From: an uncultured Alphaproteobacteria bacterium
GTDB taxonomy: Bacteria > Pseudomonadota > Alphaproteobacteria > Rhodobacterales > Rhodobacteraceae
Assembly (NCBI GenBank): GCA_902596985.1
Contig: CACJWR010000001.1
Coordinates: 1-64,000, forward strand
Reading direction: 5' to 3'
DNA length: 64,000 nucleotides
Below the pieces are notes generated by a model that was not told where the DNA came from, did no database searches, and saw nothing but the letters and a program-made list of their open reading frames with translations. Below, piece by piece: positions 26,712 to 35,403 of the stretch; the stretch's first letter is position 1; each line of letters opens with the position of its first letter. The translations under genes were made by a program, and so were the position numbers.

Positions 26712-27408
26712 GGAGAAATCTTTCCCGAAACTGGATCTCGTGTATTTTAAAATGCGCGCGTTTACAGAATCTATACAAATGCAATTATGCTACGGAAACG
26801 TTCCCTATACCTATCATATGGCGTGGGAATATTTTGAGAAATCTTGGCCGGAAATGAAAAAAGAAATTGGGTTTGGTCAGCTACCTGTTCTTATTATAGA
26901 TAACCAAACCACAATTTGGCAAAGTGGCTCAATAATGCGATATACAGCTAAACTAGCGAATACCCTTCCTGCGAATGAGAAAGACCGAGCAATAGCCGAC
27001 GCTATATTTGAGTCAAGCCAAGAGCTATTCCAACCCCTCAACGCGACAATAAACTTTAAGACGGGAGAGGAATATGAAGCTCTCAAGAAGACAATTTTAT
27101 CCGGTTTTGAGCCAAAGATATTTTATTTCAATAAATATTTAGAAAGCGACAAAAGAGGTCCATTTTTTCTGGGAGAGAATCCTTCATACTGTGATTTCGG
27201 GGTATACCATCAATTATCAATGATTCGAGTTCTTGAGCCCACTATCTTCGATGATTGGCCCAAAATAGTGAGCTTTTTTAATGCAACAGAAAATCTTAGT
27301 GGCGTATCCGAATATCTAAATAGCCGGCCCGAACTAGTTGGAATTAAAGAAGAGCCAAAGCTCATTCTTAAAGGTAAAGCTGTGCCGACGGGGATGATGC
27401 CAGATTAG
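26710..27408 (+). CDS. Glutathione S-transferase
   Basis: A 232-residue two-domain GST with sigma-class features. LDLVYFKMRAFTESIQMQL places a tyrosine near residue 12 as the likely thiol-activating residue. GQLPVLIIDNQTTIWQSGSIMRYTA holds the cis-proline and the Q-S glutathione contacts, and FFLGENPSYCDFGVYHQL is the C-terminal domain motif. The start ATG 26710 follows TAGGAGACACCC, a good ribosome-binding site. It is divergent from the PqiA-like gene. Confidence 0.85.
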   Translation: MEKSFPKLDLVYFKMRAFTESIQMQLCYGNVPYTYHMAWEYFEKSWPEMKKEIGFGQLPVLIIDNQTTIWQSGSIMRYTAKLANTLPANEKDRAIADAIFESSQELFQPLNATINFKTGEEYEALKKTILSGFEPKIFYFNKYLESDKRGPFFLGENPSYCDFGVYHQLSMIRVLEPTIFDDWPKIVSFFNATENLSGVSEYLNSRPELVGIKEEPKLILKGKAVPTGMMPD

Positions 27409-27436
27409 TAGTTTGGAGTTTAAAGATTTTTTAAAA

Positions 27437-28717
27437 CTAAATCTTTTCCAGTTTACACCAATCGGCTATGAATAAAGCTATTGTCTTTGTAATTTTCCTA
27501 ACGGAACTCAAGCTTACTCTTTCATCGAAACCATGAATGTTTTCTGAATATGGCCCATATACTAGGCAGGGGCAATCCCCATATACCATAAACACCCTTG
27601 CATCCAGGTATGCAGGACTAATAAAGCTCTTCATATCTCCTTCGTAAGCAAGAAAATGTGCCTCACCTAATACTTTCTCAGCATCCGTACCCTCTTCTAA
27701 AACATAGCCTTTTGCAAAAAATCCATTCCACTCAATTTGAGGAGGATTATTTGAGAGAAAGGCATCATTCAATGAAGCTTCTCTAATGCATTTTTCTATT
27801 TCTAATGATTTCTCCTTTGGGTCCCAATCAGGAAAAATTGCAATCCGACAGTCAAACTCACACCAAGATGGGACAGAGGAGGCCCAGTCACCTCCCTTAA
27901 TTTTACCGACATTAAAATTTATAGGGTGTTCAGTATCTTCATAATATTTAAAATTTGTCTTTTCTGCATTCCACGCCTCCTCAAGTTTTCTTAATGCTTT
28001 TATTATTGGAAAGCATGCTTCAATTGCATTTTGACCAGATCCTGCTTCTCTTACATGCACAGGCAAACCTTTTACACTTACCTTAAACCATAAAACACCA
28101 ACATTTCCTCTAACTAATTTATCATCTACCGGTTCTGGAATGATTGCAGCTTCAGCATTATATCCTCTTACCAAACATGCTAGCGCACCATTTCCTGTAC
28201 ATTCTTCCTCTACTACCGACTGAATATGAACACGTGCAGCCGGTTGGTAACCTAGGTTTCTTATGGCATCCATAGCAAATATGTTTGCAACGATGCCCGC
28301 TTTCATATCTGCACCTCCCCTACCGTACATCCAATCGCCTTCAATCGCTGGATCAAAGGGGTTGCGTGACCACATTTCATAAGGTCCCTCTGGAACCACA
28401 TCAATATGCCCATTAAGTATAAGAGATCTGCCGATCTCTTTTTGAGGTCTATGGGTGCCAACTATATTTATTGCATTTGAATAATCTACCTTTATTGGTG
28501 AAAATCCTGGGTGATCTTTAATGTCTTCCACATTCACCGTCCACCTATCAAGTGCATAATCTCGCTTTGTCAATTCATCAAAGAGAAAATCTTGAGCTGT
28601 ATGCTCTTGGCCACGTAAAGAAGGAAATCTAGTTAATTTTTGAGTGAACCTTATTTGATCATCAAAAAGTTTATCAACTTCATTGTTTATTCTTTCGGAA
28701 AGCTCTTTTTCAATCAT
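27437..28717 (-). CDS. M20-family zinc deacylase (ArgE/DapE/ACY1 type)
   Basis: A 426-residue di-zinc amidohydrolase. Metal-site motifs are SLILNGHIDVVPEGP near residue 97, GRGGADMKAGIVANIFA (aspartate ligand bridging both metals) near 132, and QSVVEEECTGNGALA with the catalytic and metal glutamates near 168. A dimerisation domain with the VHVREAGSGQNA histidine follows. The family removes acyl groups from amino acids such as N-acetylornithine; the length fits the branch with ACY1-like deacylases. The exact substrate is undetermined. Confidence 0.82.
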   Translation of the reverse strand: MIEKELSERINNEVDKLFDDQIRFTQKLTRFPSLRGQEHTAQDFLFDELTKRDYALDRWTVNVEDIKDHPGFSPIKVDYSNAINIVGTHRPQKEIGRSLILNGHIDVVPEGPYEMWSRNPFDPAIEGDWMYGRGGADMKAGIVANIFAMDAIRNLGYQPAARVHIQSVVEEECTGNGALACLVRGYNAEAAIIPEPVDDKLVRGNVGVLWFKVSVKGLPVHVREAGSGQNAIEACFPIIKALRKLEEAWNAEKTNFKYYEDTEHPINFNVGKIKGGDWASSVPSWCEFDCRIAIFPDWDPKEKSLEIEKCIREASLNDAFLSNNPPQIEWNGFFAKGYVLEEGTDAEKVLGEAHFLAYEGDMKSFISPAYLDARVFMVYGDCPCLVYGPYSENIHGFDERVSLSSVRKITKTIALFIADWCKLEKI

Positions 28718-28800
28718 TAAAATAAGGTATCCCTGTGACCTTTTTTTATACTAAACTATAACATTAATAATTGCATCTCAGTTTTAGTAAGGAACATAAA

Positions 28801-29475
28801 TTGTCTACTATCAATATTGAAGAAAGCTGGAGAAAGCGGCTGATTGATGAGTTCAAAAAACCTTACATGCGACAGTTAAGTGATTTCTTGAAGACGGAAA
28901 AAAAGGTGGGAAAGGAAATTTTTCCAATAGGATCAGAAATCTTTTCGGCGTTTAACTTTACTCCATTTGAAAAGGTAAAGGTCGTAATTTTAGGCCAAGA
29001 CCCCTACCATGGGAGGGGACAAGCACACGGTCTAAGTTTCTCCGTAAAAGATGGTGTTCAACCGCCCCCATCTCTAGAAAATATCTTCAAAGAGTTAAAA
29101 TCAGATATCGGCTTAGCCCGACCTAAGTCAGGAAGCCTTGAAAAGTGGGCGAAAGAAGGTGTTTTGCTGTTAAATACTGTATTGACCGTTGAAAAGAGTA
29201 AACCAGCATCCCATCAGAATAAGGGCTGGGAAATCTTTACTGACAAAGTACTTTCTTTATTAAATGAAGAAAAAACAAATTTGGTGTATATTTTATGGGG
29301 AAAAAAGGCCCAGGAAAAAGGAACCTTTTTAAACGGGGATGCAAATCTAATTATAAAAAGTGCTCACCCTTCACCATATTCGGCTGCAAATGGATTTTTT
29401 GATTCAAAACCATTTTCAAAAACAAACGAATATTTAGATGACAATGGTCTTTCCTTTATTAATTGGGAACTGTGA
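28801..29475 (+). CDS. ung: Uracil-DNA glycosylase
   Basis: Ung removes uracil from DNA to start base-excision repair. The family-1 motifs are present: VVILGQDPYHGRGQAHGLSFSV with the catalytic aspartate, LLLNTVLTVE, and HPSPYS (usually HPSPLS) for the minor-groove loop. The frame is open from 28771, but TTG 28801 has AAGGAA six bases upstream and gives a family-like N-terminus (STINIEESWRKRLI). The length of 224 residues is normal. Confidence 0.93.
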   Translation: MSTINIEESWRKRLIDEFKKPYMRQLSDFLKTEKKVGKEIFPIGSEIFSAFNFTPFEKVKVVILGQDPYHGRGQAHGLSFSVKDGVQPPPSLENIFKELKSDIGLARPKSGSLEKWAKEGVLLLNTVLTVEKSKPASHQNKGWEIFTDKVLSLLNEEKTNLVYILWGKKAQEKGTFLNGDANLIIKSAHPSPYSAANGFFDSKPFSKTNEYLDDNGLSFINWEL

Positions 29476-29482
29476 ATAGTTA

Positions 29483-29511
29483 TTAAGATATTAATGTATA
29501 AGTGGTATAAT
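29483..29511 (+). promoter_or_regulatory. Sigma-70 type promoter for the GYD gene
   Basis: TTAAGA (29483-29488), a 17-base spacer and a perfect TATAAT (29506-29511) preceded by TGG. The start codon lies 29 bases downstream. Confidence 0.6.
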
Positions 29512-29539
29512 AGAAGTGAAAATAATGTAGGAGATAAAA

Positions 29540-29863
29540 ATGAAAGTAATAGCCTTAGCAAAATATAATGAGTCAGCATGGAAGGGTATGATTGGAAGCA
29601 GTTATGCTGAAAGAAGAAAAGTAATGGAAGCTGTTGTGACTAGCGCAGGCGCAACACTTACAGATATGATGTTCACTCGTGGTCAATACGATATCGTAGT
29701 CACCTTCGAAGTTCCATCCGAAGATGTTGCTTTAGGCGCGGCCATTGCCGTTAATGCTAGCGGTGCAATCAAAGAACTCGTAACGCTCAGCGAGATTGAC
29801 ATAGATAGCGCTCTCAAGACGGCGAAGAGTGTTGCTAGTGCCTACTCTCCTCCAGGAACCTGA
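29540..29863 (+). CDS. GYD-domain protein
   Basis: A 107-residue protein of the GYD family (small ferredoxin-like dimeric fold). MKVIALAKYNESAWKGMIGS, then GATLTDMMFTRGQYDIVVTFEVPSED is the characteristic pattern, with GQYD in place of GxYD. The biochemical role of the family is not known. Strong signals surround it: a consensus TATAAT promoter and a TAGGAG ribosome-binding site seven bases before the ATG, suggesting robust expression. Confidence 0.85.
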   Translation: MKVIALAKYNESAWKGMIGSSYAERRKVMEAVVTSAGATLTDMMFTRGQYDIVVTFEVPSEDVALGAAIAVNASGAIKELVTLSEIDIDSALKTAKSVASAYSPPGT

Positions 29864-29872
29864 TTACAGGCT

Positions 29873-30979
29873 CTATGACCAATCCTGTATTTCTGGATAA
29901 AACCGTTTTCTCCACTCCAAGACTTTTGGATTCATAACTTTCATCCAAAATTGTGGGATTAAACTCATAAGCACCATCAAAGGATAGCCAAAAGGTAACT
30001 GAGGCGCATCGCCTGCATCATATGATTGGAGATGTTGATATTTCTTGTTTGGTCTCGCGTGGTGGTCAGAGTGCTTTTGAAGATTAATTAGCAAAAGATT
30101 ACTCGCGTGGTCGTTAGCATTCCAGCTATGATGCGGGCGAGTAGGCTCAAACTTTCCATTGTCTAACTTCTGTCTAACAAGTCCGTAGTGCTCAATGTAA
30201 TTTACGACTTCCAAATGTAGTACCGCAACTAAAGCTTGTATGAAAAAACATATAGCGCCGAGCATTCCACCGATTAGGGTAGCTAGCAATAGAAAGAAAA
30301 GCATGAGCCCAAAATAAATAAAAAAAGGATTTTGAAAATCCCAAAAAGGCAAGTTTTTTTTCTGCAATAGCTCCTTTTCTGTGTTCCAAGAAGACAACAA
30401 ACATTCGGGAATAACACGGATAAAAAATTTATAAAAGTTTTCCCCATATCTTGCAGTGACCGCATCTTTGCGTGTTCCAACGTGCCGGTGATGAACGAGA
30501 ACATGTTCCGTTCTAAAGTGACCATACAACGACATCCCCATTAAAAGATCTGATAAAAATCTCTCAATCCTTGTTTTTTGATGCATAAGCTCATGTGCAA
30601 ATACAATCCCGACTGCTCCTGATATTATGCCTTGAACTATCATAAGAAAAAATGCTTCCGTACCGCTGAGATGGTCAAACATAAATATTGCCGTTAAACT
30701 GCCAAAGATCAAAAAGAACTGCATGGGAACCCAACCATAAAGAATGTATTTATATCGATCCTCCGATCCAGCACTATTCTCGGTGGGCTTAATTAGCTTT
30801 TTTCCTATCAAAGCATCAAAAAATGTAATCACTACGTACCCAAATATAGGCACAAGAAGTATTGTCCATCCCCCGAATATCCACGAGATTATCATTAATG
30901 GTGCAAATATATACGGGAGACCGAACTGAAAGGCCGGCGTTATTTCGCTCGTGAAGTTTTCTGTAGCAGTGCTGTTCAT
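29873..30979 (-). CDS. alkB: AlkB-type alkane 1-monooxygenase
   Basis: A 368-residue membrane di-iron hydroxylase. The histidine boxes are HELMHQ (129-134), EHVLVHHRHVGT (158-169) and LQKHSDHHARP (near 304), along with the NYIEHYGL HYG motif that marks alkane hydroxylases rather than ordinary desaturases. Several membrane helices precede and separate the boxes. It would hydroxylate medium-chain alkanes or alkyl groups at the terminal carbon using rubredoxin electrons. No rubredoxin or rubredoxin reductase gene is visible nearby. The start has GGAGGGGG eight bases upstream. Confidence 0.88.
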   Translation of the reverse strand: MNSTATENFTSEITPAFQFGLPYIFAPLMIISWIFGGWTILLVPIFGYVVITFFDALIGKKLIKPTENSAGSEDRYKYILYGWVPMQFFLIFGSLTAIFMFDHLSGTEAFFLMIVQGIISGAVGIVFAHELMHQKTRIERFLSDLLMGMSLYGHFRTEHVLVHHRHVGTRKDAVTARYGENFYKFFIRVIPECLLSSWNTEKELLQKKNLPFWDFQNPFFIYFGLMLFFLLLATLIGGMLGAICFFIQALVAVLHLEVVNYIEHYGLVRQKLDNGKFEPTRPHHSWNANDHASNLLLINLQKHSDHHARPNKKYQHLQSYDAGDAPQLPFGYPLMVLMSLIPQFWMKVMNPKVLEWRKRFYPEIQDWS

Positions 30980-31060
30980 CTATCCCCCTCCATAGAGATA
31001 AAAAGTATTTGGTTAATTTCAAGGATCATAGTTATACTTTAATTTGAAGATAATTTCTAT

Positions 31061-31086
31061 TAGTTTTACATTTGAACTAAAAAAGG
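31061..31086 (+). promoter_or_regulatory. Leader motif TAGTTT-N7-GAACT before the cupin gene
   Basis: TAGTTT (31061-31066), TACATTT, GAACT (31074-31078), then AAAAAAGGAG with the ribosome-binding site. Aligned to the element at 15921, 24 of the first 27 bases are the same, including the whole TTTGAACTAAAAAAGG run. The second arm starts 20 bases before the ATG. Confidence 0.55.
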
Positions 31087-31093
31087 AGCAAAG

Positions 31094-31459
31094 ATGAGCA
31101 CAGTAATGAAAAAATCATTTGATAATCCAGATGAAGTAAGAGCGCCCGACAAGGCAAAGGTATCTGTCTGTGATCTAGGAGGAATAGCAGCTGCAAAGCT
31201 TGTTCTTCAGCCAGGCTGGAGTTGGGAAACATGTGTCAAACCAATGGTTGGAGGAGAAAGTTGCCAAGCAAAACACGTTGGAACAGTGATTTCTGGTCAA
31301 ATGGCTGCCAAGCATAACGACGGTACAGAACAGGTTTTTGGGCCTGGTGACGTTTATGTTATTGAACCTGGTCACAATGGTTGGGTAGTAGGTGACGAAG
31401 AAGTAGTTGCGTTCGAATTTAATTCAACCGCAGCGCAAACATACGCTAAGACCGATTAA
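31094..31459 (+). CDS. Cupin-domain protein
   Basis: A 121-residue single-domain cupin. The first motif is degenerate around LQPGWSWETCVKPMVGGESCQAKHVGTVISG, and the second is PGDVYVIEPGHNGWVVGDE. The set of possible metal ligands includes the histidine in KHVGTV and the one in PGHNGW. Such proteins are small-molecule binders, sensors or enzymes, and no specific function can be given. It is monocistronic, divergent from alkB, and carries the shared leader motif, so it may respond to the same signal as the genes at 15956 and 21054. Confidence 0.78.
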   Translation: MSTVMKKSFDNPDEVRAPDKAKVSVCDLGGIAAAKLVLQPGWSWETCVKPMVGGESCQAKHVGTVISGQMAAKHNDGTEQVFGPGDVYVIEPGHNGWVVGDEEVVAFEFNSTAAQTYAKTD

Positions 31460-31523
31460 GCGATATTTAACTTTTAATAAATCTAGGTAGAGTCGCTAAA
31501 AAATCATTTAAGTTAAGTTGCTG

Positions 31524-32162
31524 ATGTCTAATAATTCAATTGATTTTTACATCGACATAAAAAGTCCCTATGCCTACTTGGCTTTAGACCCTGCGATAAA
31601 GATATTTAGTCAACTGGGATTACAGTGGAATTTATTGCCATACACTCTGGATATTGCTGACTATTTAGGAAGCGCAACGGTCAATAACCAAGGGAAGATA
31701 ATCTCTTCAAATAGAACAGCACATCAGTGGCGCAGAGTTAAATATTCCTACATGGATTGCAGAAGGATGGCTAATCTACAAGGGAAAACAATTTTAGGTA
31801 CTCAAAAAATTTGGGATAGCTCATTATTTTCTATGGCTCATTTATGGGTCAAAGAAAAATCGGAAAAAACTTTGTTGCCTTTTTTGCGCGAGTCTTTTCA
31901 ATTGTTTTGGAAGAGAGAGCTAGACATAGAAAATGAAAAGGTGCTTTTAAATTTAATCGACAAATTTCAACTTGATAGCACTGATTTCATATCTTGGAGG
32001 AGCAACAATCAAAACTGTGTGACCTCTTTAATGGATACTGCACTATCTATGGGAATATTTGGGGTGCCAACCTTTGTCTTTGAAGAAGAAATATTTTGGG
32101 GAAGCGAAAAATTAGCTCTTATTAGTGCAAAGGTTACGGGAGATTACTCAGCTTTAACTTAA
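31524..32162 (+). CDS. DsbA-family/2-hydroxychromene-2-carboxylate isomerase-like protein
   Basis: A 212-residue kappa-GST/HCCA-isomerase-type protein. IDFYIDIKSPYAYLAL holds the serine that replaces the redox cysteine pair and activates glutathione, and GIFGVPTFVFEEEIFWGSEKL is the conserved C-terminal cis-proline segment. Relatives isomerise aromatic-degradation intermediates with glutathione. The frame is open from TTG 31518; ATG 31524 (MSNNSIDFYIDI) is preferred on family fit. It starts 64 bases after the cupin gene on the same strand. Confidence 0.78.
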   Translation: MSNNSIDFYIDIKSPYAYLALDPAIKIFSQLGLQWNLLPYTLDIADYLGSATVNNQGKIISSNRTAHQWRRVKYSYMDCRRMANLQGKTILGTQKIWDSSLFSMAHLWVKEKSEKTLLPFLRESFQLFWKRELDIENEKVLLNLIDKFQLDSTDFISWRSNNQNCVTSLMDTALSMGIFGVPTFVFEEEIFWGSEKLALISAKVTGDYSALT

Positions 32163-32326
32163 GTTTTTTTAAATCCTTTTTTTGTGGCCTAAGTCTCTTA
32201 TTGATGCGAAGAGGACGAACCAATAAAATCTAATTTTTGCGTAGATGCCTTTTCGTGATTTGAGCAAATCGTATTTTTCTAGTCCACATTTTGTTTTTAT
32301 AAAATAATTCATAAAAGTTGCATTCA

Positions 32327-32932
32327 TTATTTATTTTCGTAAAGTTCACGTTCATACATTTCTATAATGTCGTTTTCTTTTTTTATTTCACAATTTAATC
32401 CTGTCTGATCTTCAATCATTTCATAAAGCGTGGGTATGGGTCTTGTATCAGGCCAGCTTTCAGGCTTCCATAGACTTGATCGAAGGAGTGCTTTGCCGCA
32501 ATGCAGAAATACTTTTGTTGGTTTAATAACTGTAACTGTCTTTGGCAAATTGGATTTTAATTTATGTTTTTCAAGAACTTTTGGGTCATTTGATATCGTA
32601 GCTTTCCCTTGAACTCTAAGTGTTTCTGCTACCTTTGGAATGAAAAATATTAGGGATACTGTTGCGTTTTTGGAAATATTTAGAAGCCCGTCAATCCTAT
32701 TGTTTCCAGGTCTGTCAGCTATTTCGATGCGATCATCAGATATCACTTTAACAAAACCTTTTGGATCACCTTTGGGTGAGAGATCAATATCTTCACCGTC
32801 AAAAGTCCCCATGACCAGAAAATTTGATGCATTTATGAAACTGACACTATGTGGATCCAAGCTTTTCATAATCTTCGCAGATGCTTTCTCAGTAGCAGGA
32901 CCATAAAGATTTCTTAATTGAATTTCATCCAT
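32327..32932 (-). CDS. PPOX-type FMN-binding protein
   Basis: A split-barrel flavoprotein of the pyridoxamine-5'-phosphate-oxidase-like superfamily, close in pattern to the MSMEG_1061 group. It has FLVMGTFDGEDIDLSPKGDPKGFV, then DRIEIADRPGNNRIDGLLNI, the FMN-phosphate contact region, and RVQGKATI. The C-terminal KVFLHCGKALLRSSLW also fits the group. The frame extends to 32992, but ATG 32932 (MDEIQLRNLYGP) gives the normal N-terminus, for about 201 residues. The substrate is unknown. Confidence 0.8.
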   Translation of the reverse strand: MDEIQLRNLYGPATEKASAKIMKSLDPHSVSFINASNFLVMGTFDGEDIDLSPKGDPKGFVKVISDDRIEIADRPGNNRIDGLLNISKNATVSLIFFIPKVAETLRVQGKATISNDPKVLEKHKLKSNLPKTVTVIKPTKVFLHCGKALLRSSLWKPESWPDTRPIPTLYEMIEDQTGLNCEIKKENDIIEMYERELYENK

Positions 32933-33011
32933 CGTGCATCTTTTGTAGTTGAAACAGTTTGATAATAAACTATTTTGAAATAAGCAATACAAAAAACAAG
33001 AGGTATGAAAA

Positions 33012-33404
33012 ATGAGCGTCGAACTTTATTATATCTGTCTATATGGACTTCTAATCATAGCAACTACCCTTGTCCAACAGCTCACCAGCTTGGCAAACGT
33101 TGGAATTATGCCCGTGTTTAGTAGTCGAGAAGGCGTAAATTTTTCAGGTATGACCGGACGATTAGAGCGTGCTATTCTAAATTGTGTGATAGCATTCGCG
33201 ATGATAGGTCCAGCAATCCTCGCACTTGCAATGACCGAAACCAGCAATGCAAATACTAAACTGGCTGTTCAAGTTTTCTTTTGGTCACGCATCGTTTATG
33301 TAATCGCATACGGATTCAATATCATTGGATTAAGATCTGCAGGTTGGGTTGCGAGTTTATTAAGCATCCTCTATTTGTATTGGTCAGCAATGTCGATCAG
33401 CTAA
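33012..33404 (+). CDS. MAPEG-family membrane protein
   Basis: A 130-residue, four-helix membrane protein. LVQQLTSLANVGIMPVFSSREG, GRLERAILNCVIAFAMIGPAIL, and AVQVFFWSRIVYVIAYGFNIIGLRS are the marks of the MAPEG family (membrane-associated proteins in eicosanoid and glutathione metabolism). Bacterial members often have glutathione transferase or peroxidase activity in the membrane. Start ATG 33012 follows AGAGG. It is divergent from the PPOX gene. Confidence 0.82.
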   Translation: MSVELYYICLYGLLIIATTLVQQLTSLANVGIMPVFSSREGVNFSGMTGRLERAILNCVIAFAMIGPAILALAMTETSNANTKLAVQVFFWSRIVYVIAYGFNIIGLRSAGWVASLLSILYLYWSAMSIS

Positions 33405-33448
33405 CTTTTGGAAATGGACAACAATCTTATTAGAAAATAGAGAGCTTT

Positions 33449-34921
33449 ATGGAAGCTATAGATCAGCTGATCAATTACAATAGAACGACTGGTTTACTCC
33501 AATCCGTAGCGGGTAGAAATGCTTGGGATCAGGAGACAATGATGCCATCTAAGAGTGGAAATTCTCGAGCGATGGAGATGGGTGCACTTGAAGAAGTTAT
33601 CCACGATAGAAAAAAAAATTCAATAGTCAGAAAGTTATTGGAACAAGCCGAACCTAAAACACCTTTTCAAAAAAGAGCTTACACACTAATAAAGAGAGCC
33701 TTTGACAGAGCAGAAGCTATACCAAGCAAACTCGCATCGGATTTGGCTGCAACCACATCCTTAGCTCAAATGGCCTGGCAAAAAGCTAGACAAAATAACG
33801 ATTTTTCTGAGTTTTCACCTCACTTAAAGAAGGTAATTGATTTAAAAAGAGAAGAGGCTTCCCTTCTATCTCCCAGTGGAGATTTATACGATGGGTTAAT
33901 AAATGATTACGAATTTGGAATGACAAAAAAAGAGACCTCGAGTATTTTTGAAGAAATGAAGCCAAGACTTTTAGATTTGCGGCAGAGAATAAGTGAAGCA
34001 AAACTTTCCAAACCTGTATTAGAAGGTGACTTCAATACTGAAAAACAATTAAAACTCGCCCATGAAATAGCAAAGACATTTTTCTATGACTTTGATAGAG
34101 GAAGGATTGATATTGTAGCGCATCCTTTTTGTTCAGGTGGTGGGGATGATGTACGAATTACTACCCGAGTCGATAATAATGACCCATTTAACTGTTTATA
34201 CAGTACTATTCACGAAGTGGGGCACGCTTGCTATGAACAAAACGTCTCTTCAGACTTTTTACACTCGCCTCTCGGTTCTGGCGTATCTTTAGGCATTCAC
34301 GAAAGTCAGTCTAGGATATTTGAGAACCAAATAGGAAGATCTAGGCAATTTACTAGGTGGCTGTTTAAGAAAATGAAAAGCTATTTTGGAGAATTTGGCA
34401 TTAGAGATGAAGAAGAATTCTACCGTTTGGTTAATAAGGTTGAAACCGGTTTTATTAGAACTGAAGCAGACGAAGTTCACTACAATCTACATATTATGCT
34501 TCGCTTTGAGCTTGAATTAGAGGTAATTGGAAAAAATTTGGAAGTTCCGGATTTGCCCGAGGCCTGGAATGCAAAATTCAAGGAATATTTTGACCGTGAC
34601 GTTGAAAAAGCCTCTGATGGAATTCTCCAGGACGTTCATTGGTCAATCGGTGCATTTGGGTATTTTCCAACCTACACTTTAGGTAACTTAAATGCCGGTT
34701 GTTTATTTGAAAAGATGCAAAAAGATATTCCTGGTCTTGCAGACGGATTTGAGAAGGGTGATGTGTCATTAGCAACCACTTGGTTAGCAGAGAACATACA
34801 TCAGCATGGAAGCCTATACGAGCCTGCTGATCTGATCAAAAAAGCTACAGGAAAGGCTTTTACGCCTGAGCCCTTTTTGAATTATTTAGATGAAAAGTTT
34901 TCCGATATATACGAGGTCTAA
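33449..34921 (+). CDS. M32-family carboxypeptidase
   Basis: A 490-residue thermostable-carboxypeptidase-like (Taq) metallopeptidase. The zinc site HEVGHACYEQ lies near residue 255, and the third ligand is in HESQSRIFENQIGRS about 30 residues later. The all-helical fold and the FGYFPTYTLGNLNAG segment near the C-terminus are family hallmarks. It would trim C-terminal residues from peptides in the cytoplasm. Start ATG 33449 follows AGAGAG. Its stop overlaps the convergent yajQ gene by four bases. Confidence 0.92.
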   Translation: MEAIDQLINYNRTTGLLQSVAGRNAWDQETMMPSKSGNSRAMEMGALEEVIHDRKKNSIVRKLLEQAEPKTPFQKRAYTLIKRAFDRAEAIPSKLASDLAATTSLAQMAWQKARQNNDFSEFSPHLKKVIDLKREEASLLSPSGDLYDGLINDYEFGMTKKETSSIFEEMKPRLLDLRQRISEAKLSKPVLEGDFNTEKQLKLAHEIAKTFFYDFDRGRIDIVAHPFCSGGGDDVRITTRVDNNDPFNCLYSTIHEVGHACYEQNVSSDFLHSPLGSGVSLGIHESQSRIFENQIGRSRQFTRWLFKKMKSYFGEFGIRDEEEFYRLVNKVETGFIRTEADEVHYNLHIMLRFELELEVIGKNLEVPDLPEAWNAKFKEYFDRDVEKASDGILQDVHWSIGAFGYFPTYTLGNLNAGCLFEKMQKDIPGLADGFEKGDVSLATTWLAENIHQHGSLYEPADLIKKATGKAFTPEPFLNYLDEKFSDIYEV

Positions 34922-35403
34922 TCTCTAAAATTTATAAATTGTAAAGGAAGAGGTAAATCGAGCTTTTTTGCTAACGAAATAACTTCCTGAAGACTATCTT
35001 TCTTTTGCCCTGAAACCCTAAGCTCATTGCCTTGTATTTTTACCTGCACTTTTAACTTACTCTGCTTGACAGAAGAAATAATTTTCTTTGATGTGTCTTG
35101 TTCAATCCCCTCCAGCAAATCATAGTTTTGTCTTACTCGATTACCTGAAGCGCTTTCCGTTGATTTAACTTTGAGGGCTTTGGGGTCTATACCTCTTTTA
35201 ACAAAATGGCCTATTAAAAGTTCGTTAACTTGCTTTGCTTTCAAGTCATCTTCTGTTTCTACAGTTAACGAGTTCTCATTTCTCTCAATATCGGTCTTCG
35301 AACCTTTAAAATCATATCGCTGGTTGATCTCTTTACTAGCATTAAAAATCGCATTCTCAACTTCCTGCATATCCAATTTACTAACAATATCAAAACTAGG
35401 CAT
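34918..35403 (-). CDS. yajQ: YajQ-family nucleotide-binding protein
   Basis: A 161-residue protein, normal for YajQ (about 163). MPSFDIVSKLDMQEVENA, then RYDFKGSKTDIE and the C-terminal LPLQFINFRD are diagnostic. Some members bind cyclic di-GMP. The frame runs to 35448, but ATG 35403 gives the universally conserved MPSFDIVS N-terminus and has GGGAG nine bases upstream. It converges on the M32 gene with a four-base overlap. Confidence 0.92.
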   Translation of the reverse strand: MPSFDIVSKLDMQEVENAIFNASKEINQRYDFKGSKTDIERNENSLTVETEDDLKAKQVNELLIGHFVKRGIDPKALKVKSTESASGNRVRQNYDLLEGIEQDTSKKIISSVKQSKLKVQVKIQGNELRVSGQKKDSLQEVISLAKKLDLPLPLQFINFRD

